A stretch of DNA of 7,013 nucleotides from Bacillota bacterium (GCA_022717655.1 JAIIAN010000157.1:1-7013), one strand, 5' to 3'; counted from the stretch's first letter, positions 1-5,910 are shown. The notes: generated by a model not told the origin, from the sequence alone. Numbers and translations are program-made.

Positions 1-30
1 TGTATTTGTTATATTTCTTCTTGAATTTAT

Positions 31-453
31 TTATGCAAGTGCTTTTCCAAGGTTCTGGCAAGCTTCTTTTGCGTCATCATCTGGTTCATCATTACAGATA
101 ACCGGGTCACAGGCAAGTACTGCACCTGCTGTTTTGCAGTCCTCTTCCCAGTTTCTCATCCATTCTCCGTCTCCCCATCCATAAGAACCGAACAGAGCGA
201 TTTTTTTACCGGAAAGTTTTGCTTTACAGTCCTCAAATAATGGTCCGAATTCGTCCTCTTCTAATACTTCATCTCCCATAGCTGGGCATCCAAATGCAAC
301 TGCATCGTAATCATCCATTTTATCTGCAGCAAAATCATCTGTTGTAAAGGATTCTACTTCTGCGCCTGCAGCTTTTGCTCCATTTGCAACTTCCTCTGCC
401 ATAGCTTCTGTATTACCTGTTCCACTCCAATATACAACTGCAATTTTACTCAT
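31..453 (-). CDS. Short-chain flavodoxin (clostridial type)
   Basis: A cytoplasmic FMN-binding electron carrier of 140 residues, close to the roughly 138 residues of clostridial flavodoxins. The phosphate-binding loop WSGTGNTE lies at residues 9-16. The family segments GCPAMGDEVLEEDEFGP (about 55-71) and GSYGWGDGEWM (about 89-99) supply the FMN-stacking aromatics. No signal peptide or membrane segment is present. An AAAGGAG ribosome site lies about 11 nt before the ATG. It is the last gene of a three-gene cassette, 25 nt after the DUF3793 stop. Flavodoxins are known to replace ferredoxin when iron is scarce, which fits the palindromic operators upstream of the cassette; that regulatory link is inferred. 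No terminator is visible in the 30 bases left before the window edge. The family assignment is very secure; the physiological partner is not known. Confidence 0.96.
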   Translation of the reverse strand: MSKIAVVYWSGTGNTEAMAEEVANGAKAAGAEVESFTTDDFAADKMDDYDAVAFGCPAMGDEVLEEDEFGPLFEDCKAKLSGKKIALFGSYGWGDGEWMRNWEEDCKTAGAVLACDPVICNDEPDDDAKEACQNLGKALA

Positions 454-478
454 GATTTCTTCGTCTCCTTTTTTCTTT

Positions 479-1030
479 TTAAGCTGCCACTGTTAGTTTT
501 TCTACACTTGTACCCTGTCTCCAAAGCTTTGTGTAAATCCTTGTGCACTTTTTAAACTTTTCAAACAGTTTCATTGTTTCACACTCATTACAGTAAACTT
601 TCCAGCAACCTGCACATTTACTGTTTTTTCCTGCGTTCTCAATAAATCCGATGACATCGCCAAGCGGATAGCCAAGAAACAGTCCAATTTCATGAGGGAA
701 TTTCTCTTCTAAATTTAATCGTGTCTTTAAACACGCAATGGCCTCTTCCACATCAGTATTTTCATATCCATACTTTTTTAAAAATTCTTTTACACCGTTT
801 TTCTGTAAATCTTTTTGAAGTTTCTCTCTTCTGCATACATAAATCAATGCCGTACCGGCTTTTTTTCTCAAGAGAATCAATGAGACTCCCTTATCCTGAA
901 AACTTTTTTCACACTGTTTCATATGCAGATTTAATTCTTCTTCATCGGTAAAACGAACCGAAAAAAGATTCGCCGTCTTTAATCCAGCAAGGGTTGGCGA
1001 ACAATGCTCCACCAGATACTGTTCTAGCAT
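479..1030 (-). CDS. DUF3793 family protein with a CxxC-x4-CxxC motif
   Basis: A soluble protein of 183 residues recognised as DUF3793 by the N-terminal HCSPTLAGLKTANLFS and the core FPHEIGLFLGYPLGDVIGFI (residues 111-130), followed by a GCWKVY segment. The family has no established biochemical function. Four cysteines, C139, C142, C147 and C150, form CxxC-x4-CxxC right after the core. With C162 and four others the protein has nine cysteines, which suggests a bound metal or redox role (inference). Its ATG lies inside the end of the DUF2325 gene in an ATGCTAG overlap, so translation is probably coupled. An AAAGGA ribosome site lies about 9 nt before the start. DUF3793 genes are, from general knowledge, often near flavodoxin and ferrous-iron (Feo) genes in clostridia. 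No transmembrane segment is evident. Confidence 0.88.
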   Translation of the reverse strand: MLEQYLVEHCSPTLAGLKTANLFSVRFTDEEELNLHMKQCEKSFQDKGVSLILLRKKAGTALIYVCRREKLQKDLQKNGVKEFLKKYGYENTDVEEAIACLKTRLNLEEKFPHEIGLFLGYPLGDVIGFIENAGKNSKCAGCWKVYCNECETMKLFEKFKKCTRIYTKLWRQGTSVEKLTVAA

Positions 1031-1323
1031 ACTGCACTTTCCTTTCCTGTATATTCGTTCAGTACTGTGTGTAAAGCGGCTGCACTGCTTGTGTGGATTC
1101 TTGCAATCGGAATATTATTTTTCTTCGCTTCCTGCAATGCGCTGTTCACCATCTTATGAGATACTGTATTTGTAAACAGAATCATCAAATCTGGGCAGCC
1201 CAGTTTCTTTTTCATAGCGCCTTTTTCTTTTGCAAATACCTTTGCCTTACAGCCGTAGTTTTTGCAGATATTCTGATACTGACAGACCATTCTCTCATTT
1301 CCGCCTACAATAACAATACTCAT
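1024..1323 (-). CDS. DUF2325 family protein
   Basis: A small soluble protein of 99 residues. It opens with a Rossmann-like strand and turn (MSIVIVGGNERM), followed by Cys14, Cys20 and Cys25, a second segment CPDLMILFTNTVSHKMV (residues 43-59), and the terminal SSAAALHTVL. This arrangement matches DUF2325, a family of unknown function. A frame extension of 13 codons upstream (from MTYTRICF) is rejected as the start, because an ideal AAAGGAG site lies 7 nt before the internal ATG at 1321-1323 and the family motif begins there. It is the first gene of the cassette and overlaps the next gene by 7 nt. It has an unusually long leader of about 175 nt, with two palindromes and one GC-rich hairpin. 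The small size, conserved cysteines and operators suggest a regulatory or metal-sensing accessory role, but this is not shown by the sequence. Confidence 0.87.
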   Translation of the reverse strand: MSIVIVGGNERMVCQYQNICKNYGCKAKVFAKEKGAMKKKLGCPDLMILFTNTVSHKMVNSALQEAKKNNIPIARIHTSSAAALHTVLNEYTGKESAVC

Positions 1324-1350
1324 TTTAATTCTCCTTTCAAAACAGATTCT

Positions 1351-1379
1351 AGTATAAGTCATTTCTCCAATTAAGGTAA
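1351..1379 (-). promoter_or_regulatory. Weak second promoter candidate for the DUF2325 cassette
   Basis: On the minus strand a good -10 hexamer TATACT (1351-1356) is preceded 17 nt upstream by TTACCT (1374-1379), which matches the -35 consensus at only three of six positions. It would start transcription near 1344, just ahead of the ribosome site. The downstream palindrome (1402-1419) would then lie upstream of it. It may be chance in AT-rich DNA. Confidence 0.25.
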
Positions 1380-1401
1380 TTCATACCAAGTTTCTATCAC
1401 A

Positions 1402-1419
1402 AGTTAGTTTTTTCTAACT
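1402..1419. promoter_or_regulatory. Palindromic operator, copy 2 (AGTTAG-N6-CTAACT)
   Basis: A perfect inverted repeat with 6-bp arms, AGTTAG and CTAACT, around a 6-bp T-only spacer. It shares its GTTAG-N6-CTAAC core with the palindrome at 1483-1498, and the two centres are 80 bp apart. It lies in the transcribed leader of the DUF2325 cassette. Two copies of the same arms and spacing in one leader argue for a protein-binding site rather than chance. The TTAG/CTAA half-sites resemble those of DtxR-family metal repressors, though the spacing differs from the classical 19-bp box. Confidence 0.6.
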
Positions 1420-1434
1420 CTCGTTTCTTTTTTT

Positions 1435-1456
1435 GGCGGCCGTCTTTACAGCCGCC
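1435..1456 (-). other. GC-rich leader hairpin (GGCGGC / GCCGCC)
   Basis: Perfect 6-bp all-GC arms (1435-1440 and 1451-1456) flank a 10-nt loop, inside otherwise AT-rich DNA and between the two palindromes. In the minus-strand transcript it is followed by a run of A, not U, so it is not a normal intrinsic terminator. It could stabilise the 5' leader, pause polymerase or shape an RNA switch; the role is unknown. Confidence 0.5.
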
Positions 1457-1482
1457 TGTGTATGTAGTGTGTGTGTTATTTG

Positions 1483-1498
1483 GTTAGCTTTATCTAAC
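1483..1498. promoter_or_regulatory. Palindromic operator, copy 1, at the transcription start
   Basis: GTTAG, six bases, CTAAC: a perfect 5-bp-arm palindrome with the same core and spacing as the one at 1402-1419. It begins 7 bp downstream of the -10 hexamer, so it covers roughly +1 to +16 of the predicted transcript, a classical position for repression. The regulator is not encoded in the window. A DtxR-type iron or manganese repressor is the best guess from the half-site and from the flavodoxin in the operon. Confidence 0.65.
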
Positions 1499-1505
1499 TG
1501 TGATT

Positions 1506-1534
1506 AGTATACACAATTATCTGGTTTCTGTCAA
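1506..1534 (-). promoter_or_regulatory. Sigma-A promoter of the DUF2325-DUF3793-flavodoxin operon
   Basis: Read on the minus strand, a perfect -35 TTGACA (1529-1534) and a -10 TATACT (1506-1511, five of six) are separated by exactly 17 bp. This is the strongest promoter in the window. Predicted transcription starts near 1499, giving a leader of about 175 nt before the DUF2325 start codon. A consensus promoter with an operator at its start suggests high expression when derepressed. Confidence 0.85.
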
Positions 1535-1587
1535 TAGTTTTTTTGAAAATATTTTTTTACATTCTCGCGTTGATTGGATAAATTATT

Positions 1588-1623
1588 AAAAAACTCCCAG
1601 GGATTTTTTTATCCCTGAGAGTT
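1588..1623 (-). terminator. Intrinsic terminator of the arabinose operon
   Basis: In the minus-strand transcript two 13-nt arms (1611-1623 and 1592-1604) pair with one G-U wobble around a 6-nt A-only loop, and the downstream arm runs directly into six U. It starts about 10 nt after the ribulokinase stop codon. In the plus direction no U run follows, so it serves only the minus-strand operon and insulates the flavodoxin cassette. Confidence 0.92.
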
Positions 1624-1633
1624 CTGCTATTTG

Positions 1634-3232
1634 CTACTGTAAGTTTTCTACTGCTGCACGTTCAATCGGAAGTCCTTTTTTGTAACGTTCAATAAATGCA
1701 TCAAATCCTTTTACATCTTCTGCATCTGGTTTCATTTCACTTCCTGCATTTCCGGCAAATACTTTATTGTTCAGATAATCATCTAATGTTTCATTTTCTG
1801 CTTTGTTGACCATGTAAGAAGCAAGAAGCGCAATTCCCCATGCTCCGCCTTCTCCTGCAGTTTCCATAACAGATACCGGAACACCAACTGCACCTGCCAT
1901 AATCTTCTGTCCAACACCTTTTGTCTTAAACAGACCACCGTGACCAAGAATCTTATCGAGTTTTACATTTTCTTCTTTTAACAGAATATCCAAACCTGTC
2001 TTTAATGCACCAAGTGCAGTATACAGATGAACACGCATAAAGTTTGCAAGGCTTAATTTGCTGTCTGGTGTACGAGCAAATAATGGACGTCCTGCTTCAA
2101 ATCCTGTGATATGTTCTCCAGAGAAATAGTTATAAGCTAGCAGTCCGCCACAGTCTTTTTCTCCTTCGAGTGCTTTATTATATAAAGTACCAAACAGTTT
2201 ATTCATATCGACTTCCATTCCAAATGCTTCTGCGAACTCTTTGAACAGTCCAACCCATGCATTTAAGTCAGAAGTACAGTTATTGCAGTGTACCATTGCT
2301 ACCGGATTTCCAGTTGGAGTGGTAACCATATCGATTTCTTTATATACTTTGGATAATTCTTTTTCAAGTACGACCATCGCAAAGACAGAAGTTCCGGCAG
2401 ATACATTACCTGTACGTTTTGCAATACTGTTTGTTGCTGTCATACCTGTTCCAGCATCTCCTTCTGGAGGGCATACCGGCACACCTGCTTCCAGTGTTCC
2501 TGTTGTGTCAAGCAGTTTTGCACCCTCTTCTGTTAAAACACCTGCTGCATCGCCTGCGCTTAATACTTCTGGGAAGATTTCTTCTAATTTCCAGCTGTAT
2601 CCTTTTTCAGCTGCTTTTTCATTGAATTTTTCTACCATTTTTGCATTGTAGGTTTTTGTATTCATATCAATCGGGAACATACCAGAAGCTTCACCTACGC
2701 CAAGCACTTTCTTTCCTGTCAGTTTCCAATGGATATAACCTGCAAGAGTGGTCTGGAATTTGATTTTGGATACATGTTCTTCTTTATTTAACATTGCCTG
2801 ATAAAGATGTGCAATGCTCCATCTCTGTGGAATATTGAACTGGAATAATTCAGTCAGCTCATCAGATGCCTGCTGAGTCATGGTATTTCTCCAAGTACGG
2901 AACGGTACTAAGAGTTCATCGTTTTCATCAAATGCCATATAACCATGCATCATTGCACTAAATCCAAGAGCAGCCAGTTTCTTTACTTCTACTCCGTATT
3001 TTTCTTTGACATCTTCTGTCATTTTTTTATAACTGTCCTGAAGCCCTGTCCAGATATCTTCTAATGTGTAAGTCCAGATATTGTTTTCCAGACGGTTTTC
3101 CCAGTCATGCGCACCAGATGCAATCGGTTCATTATTTTCTCCGATTAAGACTGCTTTAATTCTGGTTGAACCAAATTCAATACCCAGTACTGCTTTTCCA
3201 TTTTCAATTACGCTTTTTGCATCGAAACCCAT
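1634..3232 (-). CDS. araK: FGGY-family L-ribulokinase (clostridial AraK type)
   Basis: A 532-residue sugar kinase that probably phosphorylates L-ribulose to L-ribulose 5-phosphate with ATP in the cytoplasm. The N-terminal FGGY domain starts with the phosphate loop LGIEFGSTRIKAVL (16-29). The catalytic base is most likely D259 in EGDAGTGM. The C-terminal domain carries SAGTSVFAM (278-286) and the adenosine-site motif LGHGGLFKT (429-437). It is not like classical AraB. It resembles the kinase of clostridial arabinose loci called AraK, and the substrate is inferred mainly from the araR and araD neighbours; xylulose is a less likely alternative. A GGAGGA ribosome site lies about 9 nt before the ATG. 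The gene follows araD by 46 nt and is the last gene before the terminator. The protein is full length with no signs of disruption. Confidence 0.85.
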   Translation of the reverse strand: MGFDAKSVIENGKAVLGIEFGSTRIKAVLIGENNEPIASGAHDWENRLENNIWTYTLEDIWTGLQDSYKKMTEDVKEKYGVEVKKLAALGFSAMMHGYMAFDENDELLVPFRTWRNTMTQQASDELTELFQFNIPQRWSIAHLYQAMLNKEEHVSKIKFQTTLAGYIHWKLTGKKVLGVGEASGMFPIDMNTKTYNAKMVEKFNEKAAEKGYSWKLEEIFPEVLSAGDAAGVLTEEGAKLLDTTGTLEAGVPVCPPEGDAGTGMTATNSIAKRTGNVSAGTSVFAMVVLEKELSKVYKEIDMVTTPTGNPVAMVHCNNCTSDLNAWVGLFKEFAEAFGMEVDMNKLFGTLYNKALEGEKDCGGLLAYNYFSGEHITGFEAGRPLFARTPDSKLSLANFMRVHLYTALGALKTGLDILLKEENVKLDKILGHGGLFKTKGVGQKIMAGAVGVPVSVMETAGEGGAWGIALLASYMVNKAENETLDDYLNNKVFAGNAGSEMKPDAEDVKGFDAFIERYKKGLPIERAAVENLQ

Positions 3233-3278
3233 TTTTATTTCCTCCGTTTTTTCTTTGAATTTCTATAAAAAACTAGAT

Positions 3279-3968
3279 TTATTTCTGTCCGTAATAAGCA
3301 TTTGCACCATGTTTTCTGTAGTAGTGTTTATCCTGCAGTTCCTGTGGAGCTGGTTTTACCTGCGGATTAATCATTTCACAGCGGGCTGCCATTTTTGCAA
3401 CTTCTTCTAAGACAACTGCATTATGTACTGCTTCATGTCCATCTTTACCCCAGGTAAACGGTCCGTGATTTTTACAGAGCACTGCCGGTACTGCTTCATA
3501 GTCTTTATCTTTAAAATAATCTGCAATCAGAAGTCCTGTGTTTTTCTCATAAGCTCCTTCGATTTCTTCTTTCGTCAGACATCTGACACATGGAATTTCT
3601 CCATACATATAATCGGCATGAGTTGTTCCATAACATGGGATTCCACGTCCTGCCTGAGCCCAGCTTGTTGCCCATGGAGAATGAGTATGTACCACACCAC
3701 CGATATTTGGAAATGCTTTGTATAATTCCAGATGAGTTGGTGTATCAGAAGACGGATTGTATCTTCCTTCGATTTTATTTCCCTCTAAATCCATGATAAC
3801 CATATCGTCTGGTGTCAGTTTGTCATAATCTACACCACTTGGTTTGATTGCAAAATATCCGGTTTCTCTGTCAATCTGGCTGACATTTCCCCATGTAAAT
3901 GTAACCAGTCCGTGTTTTGGTAAAAGCATATTTGCTTCGTATACCGCTTTTTTTAATTCTTCTAACAT
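3279..3968 (-). CDS. araD: L-ribulose-5-phosphate 4-epimerase
   Basis: A 229-residue class II aldolase-fold enzyme converting L-ribulose 5-phosphate to D-xylulose 5-phosphate, the entry of arabinose into the pentose phosphate or phosphoketolase route. The length matches the family (231 in E. coli). Zinc ligands are visible as H94 and H96 in VVHTHSPWA and H168 in KNHGPFTWG, with D75 nearby in SSDTPTHLELY. The catalytic pair D119 (THADYMYG) and Y226 (AYYGQ) correspond to the E. coli D120 and Y229. The substrate loop GNVS (27-30) and SGVDY (44-48) are intact. A GAGG ribosome site precedes the ATG. It lies 33 nt after araR and 46 nt before the kinase, so it is in the middle of a single operon. 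Nothing suggests a related fuculose aldolase. Confidence 0.95.
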   Translation of the reverse strand: MLEELKKAVYEANMLLPKHGLVTFTWGNVSQIDRETGYFAIKPSGVDYDKLTPDDMVIMDLEGNKIEGRYNPSSDTPTHLELYKAFPNIGGVVHTHSPWATSWAQAGRGIPCYGTTHADYMYGEIPCVRCLTKEEIEGAYEKNTGLLIADYFKDKDYEAVPAVLCKNHGPFTWGKDGHEAVHNAVVLEEVAKMAARCEMINPQVKPAPQELQDKHYYRKHGANAYYGQK

Positions 3969-4001
3969 TCTTTTATCCTCACTTTCTTTTTTGTGTTTCT
4001 T

Positions 4002-5102
4002 TTATTTTTGATTTCTATCTCTTGTTGAGCCTCTGACAATCAGTTCCGGTTCAATCAATCTTGGAATCCGGCTTTTCTCTTCCGGAACTTTCCGGATTTT
4101 TTCAAGCAGTAATTCTGCTGCCATCTCACCGAGTTTTTCCTGCGGATGCGTAATGGTTGTCAGTCCTCCCATTCCCTCTCCAATCACAGAATTATCATAT
4201 CCTGTAACAGAGATGTCTGTCGGAACTTGAATTCCATTTTTTTGCAGACATCGAATCACTTCAAGCGCAATCTGGTCATTGTAACAGACAATTCCATCCA
4301 TCTCTTTCTTTTGCTTTAAGAGCAGTTCCATCACCATTCCTGGTTTTGTCTTTCTGTCTTCTGTATGAAACCATACTACCATATCTGGGTCATAAGCAAT
4401 TCCTGCTTCCTGCAGTGCTTTTACATATCCCTTATGCCGTTCTCTCCCCTGAAAATCATCTACCTTAAAAATTCCTAAAATTTTCTTATGTCCATAATCT
4501 AACAGGTGTTTTGTCACCATATATCCACCCTTGCAATCATCCATTAAAATATGGGGTTTGTCCAACATCTGGGAATACACACCCTGAATAAAAACATAAG
4601 GAATTTCATACTCATCCAGCATACCATACAAGTTCGTATGCCGGCAGAAAATCTGGCTTTTGCTTGGTTCAATAATCAGCCCTTCAATATCTTTTGTCAA
4701 AATATCTTCGAGCACTTTTTCTTCTTTGGTTCTGCTGTTCGCCGTATTTTTCAGAATAATACTATAACCGTTTTCCGTCAGAACTTTATCCATTCCCTGA
4801 ATCAGACGCGGAAAAATATAATCTGAGATATAAGTCGTCACAACTGCCACATTTCTTGAGTTCTTCAGATGTCCCATTCTCTGAGAACAGAATGTTCCCC
4901 TGCCATGTTCCGCCTCAATATATCCATCATGAATCAAAATAGACAGTGCTTTTCGGACCGTGTGACGACTGATTTGATAACGAGCAGACAGCTCATTTTC
5001 GGATGGAAGTTTTTCCCCTGGCTTAATCTGACCACTTAAAATAGCCTGTTTTAATTCTTCCATCAGCGCATAATACTTTGTCTTTCCGTTTTCGTTTGCC
5101 AC
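4002..5102 (-). CDS. araR: Arabinose operon repressor, GntR/LacI hybrid
   Basis: A 366-residue transcription repressor of the AraR type. Residues 9-76 form a GntR winged helix, with SENELSARYQISRHTVRKAL as the helix-turn-helix and GYIEAEHGRGTF as the wing. From about residue 84 to 360 follows a LacI-type sugar-binding sensor (NVAVVTTYISDYIF, IEGLIIEPSKS, ISVTGYDNSVIGEG). By analogy with Bacillus AraR, L-arabinose should release it from DNA. Two GTG starts lie 9 nt apart. The one at 5100-5102 is chosen because AAAGGAG (5111-5117) is 8 nt ahead of it, while the upstream GTG (5109-5111) overlaps that ribosome site. It is the first gene of the operon, so it probably regulates itself together with araD and the kinase. 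A ligand other than arabinose is possible but unlikely given the neighbours. Confidence 0.93.
   Translation of the reverse strand: MANENGKTKYYALMEELKQAILSGQIKPGEKLPSENELSARYQISRHTVRKALSILIHDGYIEAEHGRGTFCSQRMGHLKNSRNVAVVTTYISDYIFPRLIQGMDKVLTENGYSIILKNTANSRTKEEKVLEDILTKDIEGLIIEPSKSQIFCRHTNLYGMLDEYEIPYVFIQGVYSQMLDKPHILMDDCKGGYMVTKHLLDYGHKKILGIFKVDDFQGRERHKGYVKALQEAGIAYDPDMVVWFHTEDRKTKPGMVMELLLKQKKEMDGIVCYNDQIALEVIRCLQKNGIQVPTDISVTGYDNSVIGEGMGGLTTITHPQEKLGEMAAELLLEKIRKVPEEKSRIPRLIEPELIVRGSTRDRNQK
5087..5100 (-). promoter_or_regulatory. Possible catabolite-control (cre) site at the araR start
   Basis: The minus-strand 14-mer GGCAAACGAAAACG fits the CcpA consensus TGNAARCGNWWWCA at 12 of 14 positions; only the two terminal bases differ. 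It lies just inside the araR coding start, a common place for roadblock cre sites in Firmicutes. It also encodes the N-terminus, so the match may be accidental. Confidence 0.3.
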
Positions 5103-5126
5103 TGTACACACTCCTTTGGTTTTTAT

Positions 5127-5154
5127 TTTATAACTTGTACGGTGGTATTGACAA
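5127..5154 (-). promoter_or_regulatory. Promoter of the araR-araD-kinase operon
   Basis: On the minus strand, -35 TTGTCA (5149-5154) and -10 TATAAA (5127-5132) are separated by 16 bp, five of six consensus bases in each hexamer. The start would fall near 5120, giving a short leader with the AAAGGAG site. The inverted repeat at 5132-5157 covers the -35 and the whole spacer. Confidence 0.7.
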
Positions 5155-5157
5155 GTT
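5132..5157. promoter_or_regulatory. Probable AraR operator
   Basis: Seven-base arms AACTTGT and ACAAGTT form a perfect inverted repeat with a 12-bp spacer that includes the promoter spacer and the -35. The half-site ACTTGTAC is that of the Bacillus AraR box (ATTTGTACGTACAAAT), but the usual box has only 4 bp between these arms. Alternatively the real box is 5133-5148, which matches the Bacillus consensus at 10 of 16 positions with one good half (CGTACAAGT). Either way bound AraR would block the promoter and give autoregulation. Confidence 0.55.
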
Positions 5158-5231
5158 GTTTTAAAATTTATTCCAGTTGCTGACTACTCCCACAGGCAAG
5201 CTTATGGGGTTTCGCCGCTAATTTATAACAT
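5158..5231. other. Nudix-araR intergenic segment without a clear terminator
   Basis: This short gap after the Nudix stop holds a GC-richer core (about 5175-5218) with only weak pairings: CCCAT with GTGGG around a 10-nt loop, and a bulged 6-bp stem TTGCCTG/CAGCAA. No U run follows either stem, so no intrinsic terminator is visible. Read-through from the Nudix gene into araR is possible. Confidence 0.35.
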
Positions 5232-5852
5232 TTAATCAAACATTGTCTCCCAATGTTCGGAACGATACGCCTGAAAACACATCTCAATCTGTTCTTTTGT
5301 ATTTTTTTCTTCTGCAAGCGGTGGCAGTTCATCGAGTGAAAAATATTGACTCTGTATGGTTTCAATATTTTCCTGAAATGCTCCGCCGATTACACTGCAC
5401 TGTACAAAGATTTTACATACCTTATAAGCATAAATCGGCAGATTATGTTTTTCTCTGTCCTGTACTGCAATCACACGGTCCGCTGTCACATCCAGTCCCG
5501 CTTCTTCTTTTACTTCTTTTATCGTATTTTGTTTGACAGACTGGTCTACATCAACCCAGCCTCCTGGCAGTGACCATGTTTTATTACTTTCCTGCACAAG
5601 TAAAATCTTATCCCCTTTAAAGATTGCTGCCCGACAGTCTAATTTTGGCGTCTGAAATCCCACTTCATTACAAAAAATTTCTTTTACTTTTTCTTTCGGA
5701 AGTCCTGAGGCTTCACTTAACATCTCTGCGGAAATTTCCCGAATCCGCTCAAAACGTTCTATATCAAACTTATCTTTACAATAATACAGGGCACTCTGCG
5801 CAAGACTCTGTAATTCCACCGCCCAGTCCAGCCATTTTTGTTCTTTTTGCAT
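5232..5852 (-). CDS. Nudix hydrolase with N-terminal helical domain
   Basis: A 206-residue cytoplasmic pyrophosphohydrolase. Residues 5-60 form a helical N-terminal domain (WLDWAVELQSLAQSALYYCKDKFD) typical of the Nudix_N_2 group. The catalytic Nudix fold spans about 70-200. The Nudix box runs from G98 to L120 with correct spacing (G-x5-Q-x7-KE-V-K-EE-x-GL). Metal-binding glutamates E113, E116 and E117 are present, but the usual first Glu is Q104 and the usual Arg is K112. Relatives hydrolyse ADP-ribose, CDP-choline or similar nucleoside diphosphate derivatives; the substrate cannot be fixed here. It lacks the C-terminal winged helix of NrtR regulators, so a role as the arabinose regulator is unlikely. 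A GGGAG ribosome site lies 9 nt before the ATG. It has its own promoter and lies upstream of araR in the same direction. Confidence 0.9.
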   Translation of the reverse strand: MQKEQKWLDWAVELQSLAQSALYYCKDKFDIERFERIREISAEMLSEASGLPKEKVKEIFCNEVGFQTPKLDCRAAIFKGDKILLVQESNKTWSLPGGWVDVDQSVKQNTIKEVKEEAGLDVTADRVIAVQDREKHNLPIYAYKVCKIFVQCSVIGGAFQENIETIQSQYFSLDELPPLAEEKNTKEQIEMCFQAYRSEHWETMFD

Positions 5853-5881
5853 TTACTTTTTCTCCCTTACTGTTTTCTTTT

Positions 5882-5910
5882 ATTGTACCGAATTCCTTTT
5901 TCCTTTACAA
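5882..5910 (-). promoter_or_regulatory. Promoter of the Nudix hydrolase gene
   Basis: On the minus strand, -35 TTGTAA (5905-5910, four of six) and -10 TACAAT (5882-5887, five of six) are 17 bp apart. Transcription would start near 5875, about 23 nt before the start codon. The spacer and -35 overlap a 14-bp hairpin that only a transcript reading through from upstream could form (arms 5911-5924 and 5890-5903). Confidence 0.6.

Noticed and set aside
1093..1374. Plus-strand 93-codon frame opposite the DUF2325 gene.
   Set aside because: It is the antisense shadow of a well-supported gene with proper start signals on the minus strand.
1435..1456. The GC-rich hairpin as an intrinsic terminator.
   Set aside because: In the minus-strand RNA it is followed by A residues, and in the plus-strand RNA the U run comes before the stem, so neither direction fits.
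2241..2651. Plus-strand 136-codon frame inside the ribulokinase gene.
   Set aside because: It runs antisense to conserved FGGY motifs and its composition (Ser, Pro, Val rich) is typical of an antisense artefact.
5103..5231. A riboswitch (for example the yybP-ykoY manganese type, suggested by GGGAGTAG) upstream of araR.
   Set aside because: Only the short 5' motif is present. The rest of the conserved core and any expression platform are missing, and the araR promoter lies downstream of it.
5168..5365. Minus-strand 65-codon frame overlapping the 3' end of the Nudix gene.
   Set aside because: It lies mostly inside the Nudix coding region in another frame, is rich in basic residues without a domain, and has no ribosome site.
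5232..5852. The Nudix protein as an NrtR-type arabinose regulator.
   Set aside because: NrtR proteins have a C-terminal winged helix. This protein has an N-terminal helical domain and ends shortly after the Nudix fold, and a standard AraR lies next to it.
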